Shown here piece by piece: positions 10,985 through 23,300 of a DNA stretch of 64,000 nt. The translations under genes were made by a program, and so were the position numbers. This stretch comes from Cubamyces lactineus (Eukaryota; Basidiomycota; Agaricomycetes; Polyporales; Polyporaceae). Within the stretch, counting starts at the first letter, position 1; every line of letters begins with the position of its first letter. Under the pieces are notes generated by a model. It saw nothing but the letters and a program-made list of their open reading frames with translations, made no database searches and was not told the origin of the DNA. The stretch spans positions 2,356,001 through 2,420,000 of the forward strand of contig JACDTU010000004.1 of the NCBI GenBank assembly GCA_022376465.1, given 5' to 3'.

Positions 10985-11862
10985 ATGTCCGCCTTCCCCG
11001 ACTACTACAAGCTTTTGAACATACAACAGAATGCGACCATTGAGGAAGTCAGGACAGCATACAAGAAGGAGTCTCTGAAGTGAGTGATTATCGGCAACAA
11101 CTCGCCCACAGACTTCTGATGCCTGTAGTTCCCAGGACGCATCCCGATAGGCTCGTTAATGCAACCCCAGCGGAGAAACAAGCTGCCACCGAACGATTTC
11201 AGGTGAGTATGCCTACATTGTGTGCTTTGACGGGGGATTTGACCATCGTTGCAGGCAGTAGCAGACGCATACTATGTGCTTTCAGATCCCACGCGACGGA
11301 AAGAGTATGACATGCTCTACAATACACGTCGCCCACAGGAGAAAACGGACCAGCCAAGTGCATCCGCCAACTTCTTCTCGACGTTCACGAACATGTTCGG
11401 AGGGGCAGCTGGGGCACAGTCACAGAATGCGGCTGGCGCAGCGCCCGCTGACAGGCCGGACGCGGAGCATGTGTTCGCAGATGTATTCGAAGAGGTGAGC
11501 GCCAGTGCGCATGTCGTCGCTGTAGCAACTTAAGAGGAATCCCAGTTACTTCGGCCGGAGGTCGAGCGGCATGTTCCTTGGTGGACCTGGATAGGAGCGT
11601 TGTGCGGCGCAGGGCTGGGTTTCATTATCGCCAACATCCCTGGGCTCATGGTGGGGATGTACGCGGGTAACCGCTTGGGCGCGATTCGGGACGCAAAAGG
11701 GAAGAGTGTGGCCGCGGTCTTCAACCAGCTCGGAGGGAGTCAGAAGGCGGAGGTGAGAGTTTTGACCCTATTTTACTCGGAAAAACCGACCCTGACATCG
11801 CTATATAGGTCCTGCGAGCATTGGCTGCCAAAGTGCTAGGTGCCGCCGCGAATTCATTTTAG
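10985..11862 (+). CDS. Membrane-associated J-domain (DnaJ/Hsp40-type) protein
   Basis: A co-chaperone that should stimulate an Hsp70 ATPase. Exons 10985-11079, 11136-11202, 11255-11494, 11546-11752 and 11809-11862 give 220 residues in phase. Residues 5-75 are a J domain: DYYKLLNIQQNATIEEVRTAYK, then the invariant HPD tripeptide (recreated across intron 1, THPDRL), then YYVLSDPTRRKEYD. A Ser/Gly/Ala-rich linker follows. The C-terminal third contains a glycine-rich hydrophobic stretch, WIGALCGAGLGFIIANIPG then GLMVGMYAGNRLGAI, with GxxxG-type spacing. It probably inserts in a membrane. No Cys-rich zinc finger or substrate domain is present, so this is a class C J-protein. It has its own TATA promoter. 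Confidence 0.9.
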
Positions 11863-12179
11863 TTCTCATTTGGCTGTTGGGAGGGATTTGTGGACACTGA
11901 TGTTTTGATCTCCGTATTGTAATTGCTCGTGTAGTACCATGTATGTGTAGGATTCAATCCACTATGTTGGTGGCATATAGGCTCGGAAGACGGTATCGGT
12001 TGCTTGAAGCCGGGGCGCCCAGATCTACCAGGGACGATCGGCGCGTCCAATTTGAGAGGTGCGGGCAGAACGCGACCCTGACATGCGCCTCCTCACTCGA
12101 ATCGATGCTCCTCACGCCTCGTCCTCTCATTCTTTTACGTCCGCTCTCGCTTTCTCCAGCCCGTCTTCCTTAGGTCAAC
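11863..12179. other. Intergenic, J-protein / unknown basic protein
   Basis: About 320 bp. The last 80 bp before 12180 are pyrimidine-rich, consistent with a 5' leader. No gene was seen. Confidence 0.4.
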
Positions 12180-13853
12180 ATGACTGAGACGCGCACCTCG
12201 CGAGCGAACACGCCTAGGACGCGTGCCGGGGCTAGCCAGAGGGCTTCTCAAGGTATTACCGCAGTGCCTTCGATCTCTACTGTACCTTGGAGCAGACCGA
12301 TCTTATTCGCGATGCGTGCTGTAGCTCCAGCTGCACGAAGGGCAAGCAGTGTTCCAGCGGTGGGAAGCAGGAAGGCGGAGTATATCCTCGGTGCGCGTTG
12401 TTCGCTTCGTGCAAAGTTAAAGCAATCAATACTCACTGCAGCGCACTGCAACTCTTTAGACTGTGTGCTCATGACTCCGCGGAAACGAAGTGAGGAACTC
12501 GGATGGCGGTGAAATGCGAAGCATATCTGACGGACTTCTTCAGAGAGAACAAGCTTGCACGAAGATCTCCCGCCCAGCAACAGTGCATCGCAGGCCCAGC
12601 GATCGCGCCGCGGAAGCTCCGTCTGGTGCGTCTTGTCTAGACCTATATGGTTGATCGTCTCCCTCCTGACGCGCATTGTGCAGCAGCCCACAGAAGAAGG
12701 CACCTTCGCGGGCAGCCCGGACCCGGGCCCGGTCGGCGGAGAAGGAGCCCACATCGACCGTCCGTACAAGGTCACGCAGCCGCAAACGCACGTCCTCACC
12801 AATACCCATGCCTACGCCTGCGAAGACCCCAAGAAGGAGGGCAGCATCTAGGTCCAGAGCAACCAATAACTCCGCTGCAGGACCATCGTCCAGCCCGCTG
12901 AGGCGTGCGTCGTCCCGGGTACCGACGCCACAACGTAGAACAGTTCCTGGTTCCCGTATAGCAGGTGTCTTGGCCGCATCGAGGAGGAACAAAGGCAAAG
13001 GGCGAGCCGTTCCTGTGGACTTCGAGACATCATCGCAGGCCAATCCCGAGGACGCAATTGAGGCGGAGTCGCCCACGAGCGGCGCTCGGAGGTCGGCGAA
13101 GCGTCGCAGGCTGTCTCCGCGTCTTCCACCTGATGCCCGTGAAACGAGCACGACCGCGACTTTGACAGAGGAGGATGTGGACTATCAGCAAGCGGCGCTC
13201 GATGACGATTTTCAGATGCTGGATATGCCGGACGACGCGGCATTGCCATGGGTTCCCATGAACCCCGAATCCAAGGAGGCGACATACGTCCCACCGGGGC
13301 TGAACGCACTCATCGAAGGTACGTACCGCCCCGTGTCTCTCTGCTTAGACTGCGCATACTAACCCATGCGGCCTCTTTATACCCAGACATGAAACGCGCA
13401 CTCGTGCTGCAAATGTCCGCACGGCAGAAAGCGGAGAACATGCACGCAGAAGAGCTGCAGCGCCGCCGCGAGCTGGAGCACGAAGCAGCCCGGCTCGCCG
13501 CCGCGAACCGCGCGCTCGAGGCCGAACGCTCTGCGTGGACGGCCTCCGCCGCCGAGGCGCTCGCATCGACTCTCGAGTCTGCCCTCGCCGCCGACATGTC
13601 CCGTCGGTTCGCAGCGGAGACGCCTCCGGGCGTATTTCTGGAGGAGATGCCACAGTACCCGAACGCGATGGCCACGGATCCCTCTGGGGACGTCAGTGCT
13701 ATTATGGATATGGGTGGGGGATTCGCTAGGACTTCGGGAGCAGATCCCGCTGGCGTGGATGCGGCCCGGAACGGCGAGCCTGAGCCCGAGGCTATTGGCC
13801 CGTCGACATTGACGTCGACGGCGCAGGCCGCGATGCCTATGCGGTCGGCGTAG
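12180..13853 (+). CDS. Hypothetical disordered basic protein with C-terminal coiled coil
   Basis: Family not recognised. A five-exon model (12180-12390, 12442-12489, 12544-12625, 12684-13318, 13387-13853) joins in phase to 480 residues. The middle is a long Arg/Ser/Pro/Thr-rich region with basic clusters (SAKRRRLSPR and similar) that look like nuclear localisation signals. An acidic patch follows (TEEDVDYQQAALDDDFQML). From about residue 330 there is a heptad-like, Glu/Ala/Arg-rich helix (ARQKAENMHAEELQRRRELE onwards), a probable coiled coil. The tail is Pro/Gly-rich. This suggests a nuclear scaffold or regulatory protein, but that is an inference. The first exon is the least certain part: it is simply the open frame up to a GTGCGC donor. 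Confidence 0.6.
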
Positions 13854-14976
13854 CGGGTCTTCACTGACGACGCAGCCGGTGAATTGTGCATCTCATCACG
13901 CGAAGCCCGGCAACACGCTGACACACAACGCTTCAGCTCTATAGGCCCCGGAAGGATGCACATGCTTGACATAACAATTACCCCTCAGAGATACCAGCAC
14001 GGACCGTGGTATGGAGGACCATCGACGCACTCTATCGCCACGAACCAGCGGAATGGACGTAGGAATACCCCTGGGGTTGGGCTGGGCTGGATCGCACCCT
14101 GTCATGCGGGAAGTGTTGGCGGTTGTGGCACCCGCGAGAAAAGTATGGTATATACTATCTAGACGTGTAGTTACGAACGTGTGTGGTTCGGCCAGATTAC
14201 CAGACGCTACTTCGACAATGGCTTCGGTCTAATATTAATACAGGAGTGCTAGTGTGCTTCAATTCTCGTAGGTTGGCGGGCTCGCGCCTCGCCTAAGACA
14301 TCGAGCGAGGCGCGGCACCGTTTGTAGTAGGGATGTATGTGGAGGGAAGATGCATGGATGCGGATGAGATACAGTTAATTAGGCAGTGGATACGGGAGAG
14401 AGAGGAAGGGAAACGGTAAGATTGGACAACCAAAATGCGACCAAAACAAGACCCGGGAGCTGTGGAAGCTAGAACGGAACGGAAGAGTCCAACATAGCGT
14501 ATATTGAACCGACCGAATCCGAACGTAGCTGCGCCTCGCACATCGATATCGGCGATGGCGCGCGTCTGGGGAGGTTTACCAAAAGTTATGATGATGATGC
14601 CACAAGATGAGGAAAATAAGAGAAAAAGAAAAAAAGATGATGGGGTTATGTTAGGTATACAATGTCTGCTGTTTGTCATGGATATAGCACTTTTGATCGT
14701 GAGGAATGGGCGATGACTTGACGATGGCGATGGCGATGAAAGTTCTGTGCTGTGAACGCGGGATATGATATGCAAGAGCGAGAATCGTGGATGCGCGCCC
14801 CTCTTTTGGGCGGATGCAAGAATGCAGGGTTGATGGGCAGAGTCGGTGCGGTGCACGGCGAGGCGCAGGGGCGGCGTGATGTGGACGTATTGGGACGATC
14901 GTCGCGGGGTGGAGGCTCGCGTCTACACACGAAACCTCGAATCCCCGCAGTGGCGCTCTGGTCGTAGAGGCGTGAA
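13854..14976. other. Convergent intergenic region
   Basis: About 1.1 kb between the 3' ends of two convergent genes. It contains an A-rich run near 14610-14640 and no frame with a protein signal. It should hold both 3' untranslated regions and terminators. No RNA gene or repeat was recognised. Confidence 0.4.
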
Positions 14977-16248
14977 TCAGCTCCAGAGTTCGCCCGCGTG
15001 GGACTCATCCAGGCTGGTCAGCCCCTCGGCTGCGCGCAGGGCCTCGTAATCACTGATGCCCACGGCGCCGCTGGCCATGGCAAGCGCGAGCGCGGCAATG
15101 GCCTTTTCGGAGTGCGACGCGTTTGTCGGAATACTTGGCGAGGGCATCGCGGCCGATGGCGAGGCAGCGGTCGCCCCAGAGCAGCTTTCGTTGGCTTGCG
15201 CCGAGAGCGGAAGCGAGACGAGCGAGGAGTTCGTCGAGGTCGAATAGGTATGGGATAATGCGGGAGTCGAGAATGGACCCGAGACGGAGGAGGCTAGCTC
15301 TACGTCCATGTCCCCATGACCGTCGTCTTCGGACGAGTACGCGGACAGCCCAGCCTCGATGGGAGAGGAACTCCGTTCGTCACCATCGCTGCTCTCGAAC
15401 GATTGGACCTCCGCGTCAGGTAGGTCAATATCCATGGAACCCAAGGACATCGCCCTTTGGGGCGCGGGGAACGATGATGAGCCGCCGACAATGAAGATGT
15501 CATCCTCATCGTCTTCGGGCTGCTCCACAACGGCCTCCGCCTGCGATGTGCCGTAATAGGACGTAAGGCGGCGCCAGGACCGCCGCCCCTCGGCGGAAGG
15601 CCGTTCGGGGCGGGCAGACCTGGAGCGGGTCGATTCCCAGTCGCGCATCTTGCGGACGAGGCCTTCGCCAGACTCGACCACGCACCGGTGCAGCTCGCCA
15701 AGGGCGTCTGCGCGCAGGCGGCGTGCCTCGTCCGATGACATCCCTTCTACCCCGCGCGGGGATGCTTCGCGAGATACGCGAGCACGCCCAGACTGCTTGC
15801 GTGCCTTCTTCTGGGGAAATAATTGGAATGCAGCTGATGTGCATGGGAGGCCGGTGCTCGAGCTGGAGCTCGAGGCAAAGTTGAAGTTCGTCGTGGGCTG
15901 CACGGGGAAGATGGAGTCCGAGGCGATTCCGAACGGCTCATCGGACGAGTCTTCGGTCTGAGTGGGAGGTCGCGAGTTGAGCGTGCATTGTCCGATAGGG
16001 ATGAAGGGGACAGAATTCCTTACATTTGATCCCCTGCGTGCGCGTTTGCCTCTCCGCCACTGGTCGACGTCCCACTTCTCGGCTGGTTGACCGTGCGCGA
16101 GATCCTTGTACGAAGGGCTCCGGATAGAACTAGGTCGAGAACGTTTGGCCGATATGCGCCATTTCACGTCGTCCGGCTGGTGGCGGGGGATGGGAGAGGA
16201 GGCGGAGTGGGAGCGGCGGCGATGAGAGAGCCTGTTCGGGGACAGCAT
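14977..16248 (-). CDS. Hypothetical serine-rich, acidic/basic mosaic protein
   Basis: Family not recognised. A single open exon starts at ATG 16248 (MLSPNRLSHRRRSHSASS) and gives 423 residues; upstream in frame there are only TTG codons. The N-terminal third is basic (RRGKRARRGS, a likely nuclear localisation signal). The middle is Ser-rich. Residues 160-215 are predicted helical (DEARRLRADALGELHRCVVE then GEGLVRKMRDW). Acidic runs follow (QPEDDEDDIFIVGG). The C-terminal 40 residues form an Ala-rich helix (KAIAALALAMASGAVGISDY). The layout resembles fungal regulatory proteins but carries no defined domain. Confidence 0.6.
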   Translation of the reverse strand: MLSPNRLSHRRRSHSASSPIPRHQPDDVKWRISAKRSRPSSIRSPSYKDLAHGQPAEKWDVDQWRRGKRARRGSNVRNSVPFIPIGQCTLNSRPPTQTEDSSDEPFGIASDSIFPVQPTTNFNFASSSSSSTGLPCTSAAFQLFPQKKARKQSGRARVSREASPRGVEGMSSDEARRLRADALGELHRCVVESGEGLVRKMRDWESTRSRSARPERPSAEGRRSWRRLTSYYGTSQAEAVVEQPEDDEDDIFIVGGSSSFPAPQRAMSLGSMDIDLPDAEVQSFESSDGDERSSSPIEAGLSAYSSEDDGHGDMDVELASSVSGPFSTPALSHTYSTSTNSSLVSLPLSAQANESCSGATAASPSAAMPSPSIPTNASHSEKAIAALALAMASGAVGISDYEALRAAEGLTSLDESHAGELWS

Positions 16249-17718
16249 TTGGGAGGGCTGGAGGTAGGTGCACGCTTTGCAACACGACGGGGACGTGGTG
16301 GTGGTAGAGAAGAGAGCAACGAGATTGTCGACGGAGGACAAAGAGATGAGGGGCGGGGGAGGGGAGGGGCACGGCGGGAAGGACTGCCCAGGGACTGCAG
16401 CCAATGGAGCGGGCGATGTTCTGAGCTCCTCCTGCTATACATACAGTTCCCCTCGGCGTTTGCCGAATTCCCTTTTTCGGAGGATGAGGCCTGAGCGCCT
16501 AACCGCCTGCCCTGCGACGAGCGTCCTTTGGGCTTTGCATTGTCCGCCGCTGACCGCTGACATCTCCTCTGAATCCAATTCAAACTCGAATCGTGCTCCC
16601 CCGCGCGAGATCATCGTACATCCCACAGTCCGACACACACCCGTATGTCAGCCGGCGCTCGACCGCAGGCACCCTCCGGTCAGGACTCAGCACGTTCGAC
16701 AAGGTACCCTTCTCCTGCGCGTTCCTGCACCGTTCCTGCGCCCTGCCTGCCTGGCAGCGAGCTCCAGTCGCGGTCGCCGTCTGCGGTCTCCAGCCTGCGA
16801 CACCGTGGTCTGTGCACAGTGCGTCGCACCGAATGTCATCGCTCCCCTACGTCCGTCATCTATCCCTGACGCCAGGCGTGGAGAATCCCCGGGCGGTGCG
16901 CGCGGAGAATGCTAGCTACGAACCAGGGCGGCGGAGGCTTTCGCGATACAAACCTCCATCTGGGGAAGAACTCCAGAATGCACCTCGGCCCGATGTTCTG
17001 CTTCCCATCCTGCGAAGGCTGATGCTCCTCATCCCGTCCAAGCTCTGTTATCGTATACACACGCACGTCGGCGAAGAATCCGCCCTTCGCTCAAGCCGAG
17101 GCTAGGCGGGCACAAGAACGGAGTCGTGGGCCGCCGAGGGACAATCGCCGGTGGGTACTAGTGTCACTAGCTGGGCGCGTCGAGGGTTGCTGTCAATCTC
17201 TCAGCGTTTCAACCCACGCATCCGGCCTCGTCCCATGCGAATGAGAGGTACGATGACACAGGCCTGCTACACGGAAAGACGGCGTGCAAGGTTATAGCGC
17301 AGAGAACTATATCTCCGGATCTGCCGTCGCTGGCGTCTCGACAGATGCCACAGTTGCGAGGGGCGGCAAGATGCTGCATCCTTCAGAGCATCCTGCATAG
17401 GGCGAGGTACAATGGGCACAGTTATGACGTTGACAGCCACCCGAGCTTCCCCACCTCTAGCCAGGCGTTCGTCCTCAGACAAGAAAGCGCTGTCCGTATG
17501 ACCGCCCCGCGTCTCCTTCCCTCGCCTGAGCGCGGATCGACGTTGGACCGAGCTTTACCCCGCATCGCGTCCCCGCACAGCGATCGTTCTCGTGTCGCGC
17601 GTCGGGCTAAACGTCGGGTCAGCACCCACCTTCCCGACCATCATACATATACCCGCAGAAGCAGCCGTCGAATGCCCTCCCTACAGCACGCCCTCCAAAC
17701 GCGCGCGCAAGAGTCGAA
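16249..17718 (+). other. Intergenic, with a possible small spliced gene on the plus strand
   Basis: About 1.5 kb upstream of GH131. A plus-strand frame starts at ATG 16645 (MSAGARPQAPSGQDSAR). It can be spliced over a 50-odd nt GTACCC..GGCAG intron. Two more open stretches (16875-17105 and 17200-17722) have codon-like composition, including YDDTGLLHGKTAC near 17250. I could not join them into one convincing model and recognise no domain. It may be a real unknown gene, or only the leader of GH131. Confidence 0.25.
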
Positions 17719-19300
17719 ATGAAGAGCATCCTAGTCGCCCTGTTGACCTGCGCCGCGGCCGTGTCCGCGACAGTCCTCTGGGACGGAAGGTTCAACGACT
17801 ACACGTAAGTGCACTGGGAGGATCTGGGAAGACGTCAATATTGATACGGGCTCGCAAACGCCCCTCGCTCCTTCTGGCCATCGCGCACGCAGGACGGCTG
17901 CTGACTTCGACAAATGGAGCTGGAGCAACCAGGTTGGATCGTACCAGACGTATATCTACGTAAGGACACAACCGCTCGCCCTGCCATACCTGACACGAAC
18001 AATGCTCACTCGCTTTATAGGGGAACCTCCATGTACGTACGCCCTCTATCACGCGCTGATTCGTGAGCAGCTTGCACTGAAGCCGCGAACGCACGCGCCG
18101 CCGCATGAGTAGGGCGAGACGGCCTCGTCGTGGCTCACGCTCGGCAGCCAGTACAAGAACCCAGCGAGTACGTTCGGGCTGGAGTTTGCTTGACAGGGGA
18201 GCCTGCATACTGACCTCGATCCTCCACGTCGCCCCCTTCGTGATCGGTGCGTTCTGCAGCGACGGGCGAGAAGCAGGGCGTCAAGGTGAAGATCAACGCA
18301 TCTTCGACCTGGAACGGCGGTCCTATGCTCAGGACCGAGCTCCTCCCGCAAACGACGAATTCGCTCTCGGGGCACCTGTACTTCCATGTGTCGCTCCAGA
18401 TTCCCACCGTCAACCCGCCAGGTACGAACGTGCTTGCTCTGTAACTCATTCGGAAGAGGCGTCTCTGATACCAAGACGATCACAATTCGCGCCTTTGTGC
18501 CACAAGACCCTGCGTACGAGCACCAGGTATTTCTTCACCGATCCCCCGGATGGGACAGAATGTTTCGTTGACGCACGCATGTATCATCCCCTCTGCTCCA
18601 GATCGTCTTCTGGGAAGGTATGGAAATGATCGTACCACACCATTTCATTCGCTCCGTCGTGCTAACGCCCTCTCGGATCTCATGATCAGGCCACTACGCT
18701 GATATCAAGTACGGCCAGTTGAGCGGTAGGTGTCGACCATTTCTTTTTCCGGTGCCCACATCGGAGTACTAACGTACGCCACATATCTTCTAGGCCAGAA
18801 CGGCGTCGCGGACACCCTGCAGGTTATCACCGGTGGCAAGAGCATCTGGTCTGTGCAGCCCGTCAAGGGAACCTGGGTGAGTGCGCGATTCTTCCCTAGG
18901 GACATGTGACCCTTGGGGCGCTGACTGTGAGCGTTTGCCGCTGCGTACATGTGCGCGTCTGCGCTGGTTGTGGGTGCTCTAGTACAACTTCATCCTCGAG
19001 ACGGGCTCGCCAGGCGGCTTGTGGGTCTCCACCGGGAGCGATCCTCTGCAAAAGGTCTACACCGGCTCGCTGAACGGCAACGGCGGAACGGACTGGCATA
19101 TCGGTGAGAAACTTTCCGTGCTTCTCGCGTACTTTTGCAATTGTGGTCGAATGTGGCAGCTGATTTGGGCCTGGGACTGAATTCGCGTTGCAGGTGCTCT
19201 GCGTCTGCCGTTGAATGGAGTCACCCAACAGATCACGGAGACGGACCTGTACTACAGCGGGATCTACGTCGAGGACTCCGGGCCTACGACGCAACCGTGA
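17719..19300 (+). CDS. Glycoside hydrolase family 131 (secreted beta-glucanase)
   Basis: GH131 enzymes cleave beta-1,3/1,4/1,6-glucans and are found mainly in fungi, where they take part in cell-wall glucan and plant-biomass turnover. Eleven exons in phase give 270 residues: 17719-17804, 17893-17959, 18021-18032, 18113-18167, 18260-18421, 18459-18526, 18602-18617, 18690-18725, 18794-18876, 18983-19103 and 19194-19300. MKSILVALLTCAAAVSA is a signal peptide. The family's N-terminal pattern follows: TVLWDGRFND, then ADFDKWSWSNQVGSYQTYIY. Further on come the jelly-roll strands, for example GPMLRTELLPQT, LSGHLYFHVSLQ, HQIVFWEGHYADIKYGQL and TWYNFILET. There is no cellulose-binding module. Two exons are very short (12 and 16 nt), and one intron is only about 37 nt. 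It precedes a GH3 gene on the same strand. The catalytic residues were not assigned with certainty. Confidence 0.9.
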
Positions 19301-20301
19301 GCCGGTGCGCTGCCTCGATACAGTCGTGTCGTGTGACAGCGCCGCACCGCGGTCGGTTGCGAATAGTTAAATTGTGCGCACAATATCCAAAAAGTGGCAT
19401 GCATGCGTTCATGCGTCATAGCGGTGGATGAATCGACGATCGCCGGCACCGTGCGTACGCTGAAACGTTGAAGTCGAATGAAGTCCGAGTTGTTGTCAGC
19501 GCCGCTGACGTTGCTCGCGCCGAGCACCAAGTCGCGGGTGTCGATCGTGCACAAGCGGGCTGCGAGCGGACATAGAGCTGCGTATCGAAGCTCACGGCAT
19601 TCGGGACTGTCCAGGACCGCCCTTTCATGTCGGACATCTCGGCAACCGGGAACGGTAGAGAGTGGTGGCCGCAGGGAGAGCATCATATGCTGGGAAGGCC
19701 GTTGATGCGAGCGCGACCATGTGGACGAATCGACTTGGAATGCGTACGAACGTCGGAGTCTCGACAGTGCTACTAGCACGGCTGGAATGCGAGCGAGAGC
19801 AGCTCCGCGAGCCGCGTCGATGTCGGAGTGCGAGATGCAGATGCGATCCATTGTCACCTGCGCATGTGAGTTCCTACCAGCTGCTGCAGAGTCTTCCGAT
19901 GATACATCACCGATTTGATCCAGCCCGCAGGTGTTGAACTGCGTTGATACAAGGGCTGCGTCGGCGCTGAACGGAGGAGGCATGGCAGGAGAGATGAGAC
20001 GGAAGAGGAGAGGGGCATGTCAAGAGGATGTGAAGGAGAAGGGAGGGGTGAAGGTGAGAAAGGGCCTATTCAGGTGACGAAGTTGCCAATCCCAGACGGA
20101 TCACTGCCATGCGGTATCTGTGGAATACCCGCTTTCTATCCACGCATCACTCTCCCGAACCTCGCAGGCACAACGTCCGTAAGTCCCAATTCAACCAGGC
20201 CCTAGCATCACATATAAGATCCCGCATCGCGTGCGCGTACGCGCGTGTGCTCCCCGTCCTCAGACGTCTCTCCGTCTGAGCCTCTCAGCACCCCGGGCCC
20301 T
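19301..20301. promoter_or_regulatory. Intergenic and promoter of the GH3 gene; long antisense open frame of doubtful status
   Basis: About 1 kb between the two glycosidase genes. A TATA-like tataaga (about 20212) sits 90 bp before the GH3 start, and ccccgg at 20291 reads CCGGGG on the other strand, a sequence fitting the known SYGGRG CreA/Cre1 consensus. On the minus strand a 239-codon open frame (19983-19264) has no recognisable domain and overlaps the 3' end of GH131. I do not call it a gene. Confidence 0.35.
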
Positions 20302-23300
20302 ATGCCTCGTCTCTCCCCCGCCCTGCTTTTCCTCGCGTGCGCGTTGGCCGGCTGGCTGACGAGTGTGCGAGCGAGCGATCCTTGCACGACCGGCATAGGG
20401 TGCGTCCACCCATGAACTACGTGCTTTTTGAGCCTAATTGAAAGTGGATGGGACGGTGGCTATGCCACGCAGCGCGAATTTGACTACATGCTCTCCGGGC
20501 TTCAAATGCGTCACTAACATGAACAGTACGCATCCTTTCCAAGGTGACTCAGGTCATGCCTGACGATGAGCGTGCTATAGCGTCGCTCTGTGTGGTGGAT
20601 AGCCAGCCCTCTTCCAGTTCTGGCGAATCGTCTACTGGCGCTCCAGCGCCCTTGCCTACCGTCGCGAACATTTCGCCGCAGTGGGCGGCAGCCTACGCCA
20701 AGGTCCACAAGAGTGTGTTCCTTTGAGGCGCTCTTACTCAGTTGCTTCTGCGGCAGGCGAAGCCCATTGTGGCCAACTTATCAAACTCCGATAAGGCGAG
20801 CCTTGGGACGGGTACGTAGCCCTTGCAGCCATCTGGTTCGCAACTTCTATCCAAACACTCACGCGACACCGGTTTGAAGGCCTCGGGCAACTTGGAGGTA
20901 GGGTAACATCTTCACGGAGAGTTCCATCGCACAACTAGCCCAATCTGCTCAGGGCCATGCATCGGCAACACCGCTTCGCTGTCATCTATTCCTGGCTTTA
21001 CTGGTTTCTGCCTGCAAGGTCCGTTCCAACGCCACTCTCTTTGCATCGACCAGCTGTGTTGATATCCGAGCGCAGACAGCCCCGTTGGTGTGCGCTTCGT
21101 AAGCGGGAACTCAGTCTTCCCTGCGTGAGTGCCTCTCTCTTCGTCCTGTGCGTTCTCTCAAGCTCATGTGTTGCAAGTGAAATCAATGCGGCCGCCACGT
21201 AAGTCCATCTCCTAGCGCATACACTTGTTGCGTGACCCTCGTACAGATTCAACCGCACGTTGGTACGCGCACGAGGTGCCGCCATGGGCGCGGAATTCCG
21301 AGGCAAAGGTATCAACGTTGCTCTCGGGCCTATGATGCAAGTACATCTACACACCTTGCAACTCACTCGAACTTATGAAGCATCATAGGAATATAATGCG
21401 CGCCCCTGCAGCGGGTCGCAACTGGGAAGGGTATGTCCGAATATGTCAAGTAGCCTACGGCACAATAGCTGATTGGATTTGTGGGACCCAGCGCCGGGGG
21501 CGACCCGTACCTCACTGGGGAGGTTGCCTACGAGATGATTCAGGGCATTCAATCACAGGGAGTGCAGGCATGCGCCAAGCACTTTATCAACAAGTGCGGT
21601 TACTGTCGGCATAATTCTGAGGGCTCATTCCCTGACGTCGTTCTTCAGCGAGCAAGAGCATTTCCGCGACAGCAGCTCGTCCAATGTTGATGACAGGTAT
21701 GCATCCCAGCCATCTTGATGTATCTTGGTCACAGGTTGAGCGTAGGGCTTTGCAGAACGGTGAGACATACCATATGATATAATCAATGCAGGTCATGCTG
21801 AGCGATTGGTAGCAACATGAGATTTATGCACACCCGGTGAGCGCGACTGTTTCTTTTGCGTATATAGGCCCCTGTTCATCACAGAGCTAGTTCCTGCGTA
21901 GCGTCCAGGCGGACGTGGCCTCTGTTATGTGCAGCTACAGTGAGTTCTGTCTGCCAATAACTGCGTCGCAAGGCTTGATCTCTGACAAGCTTTATTATAA
22001 TGTCCAGACCAAAGTAAGGCTGCTATTTGTGCCTGTGTGGCAACACATCTGATGAGTACGCCATCGGTACTGCAGTCAATGGGACCTTTGCATGCGAGAA
22101 TGACGGGACTATCAACAAGATCTTGAAGGGCGAGATGGGTTTCCAGGGTTGTAAGTAGCTTGCTGTGAGGGATTGGGTTGCTCCAACAAGCCTGACTATG
22201 TTCGCATATAGACGTCATGTCTGGTGAGACTCTTTAGCAAACCTTGGGTCGACAGGTATACTGAGCGGACTGGAAGACTGGTATGCGACGCACTCCACGA
22301 CCCCCGCGGCCAACGGCGGTCTCGATGTGAGTGTTGTGCAACCCATAACTTGTATGTAGTATTCAACGTAGCCCTGCCATAGATGACCATGCCTGGGGAC
22401 GAGTTCTTCGGGTCGTTTAGCACGTAAGTATGCTCAACTAAACTTCGGGCTATCAGCTCACTGAACTCGCGTCCTATAGCTATTTCGGTAACAATCTGGT
22501 GAATGCCGTCAAGCAGGGAGACGTTCTGCAAGAGAGGTTGGACGTAAGTGCTCAATCTGATCCTGTATCGACAATGTCAAGTCTGAGGCTTGTATCCTAC
22601 AGGATATGGCTACACGTATATTGGCTGCGTGGTGCGTCTCGCTGTGGTTATGGTTATCATCCATATCAAAGGCCCTCCTCATGGCGTTGTCTAGGTATAT
22701 GCTTGGCCAAGACTCTGGGTATCCCGCGGTGAACTTCAACTCATGGCTGTCTTTCCTCGGTTCGAACGTCAACGTCCAAGGAAATCATGCAGAGTTCGTG
22801 TTTTGTCTTCCCACACGCTTACTCGAGCATAGACTAATCTCACGTATTCCCATGGCAGCATTATCAGAACGATTGGTGGTGCATCAGCTGTCCTACTCAA
22901 AAACACAGGGAACGTGCTGCCGCTGCACGCGCCTCAATCTATGGCCATAGTGGGCACGGGCGCACGGTCCGCCATATTGAGCCCTAATGAGTGCGTGGGC
23001 AATCTAGATCCTCGCATCGCGCGGTAAACTCACTGTACTGCAGATGTCTGGACCATAGCTGCAATGACGGTGTACTCGCGGTCGGCTGGGGCAGCGGGTA
23101 AGGCTATGAACCTCCCAGTCACACGTTGACTCGCCGACTCACTCAAACTTATAGCTCTGCAAGTTTCCCGTACCTCGTCGCGGTCAGTACACGGCCAATT
23201 TACCTGTGGGCGACCACTCGGAATTGACATGCTGTTTACACTTGCACTTGCAGCCCCTGGATGCACTCAGCACGCGTGCGAAAGCCGACGGGACTTCGGT

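Noticed and set aside
19264..19983. 239-codon minus-strand open frame between GH131 and GH3
   Set aside because: It overlaps the GH131 3' end, shows no motif and looks like a random GC-rich open frame. It is kept as a note only.
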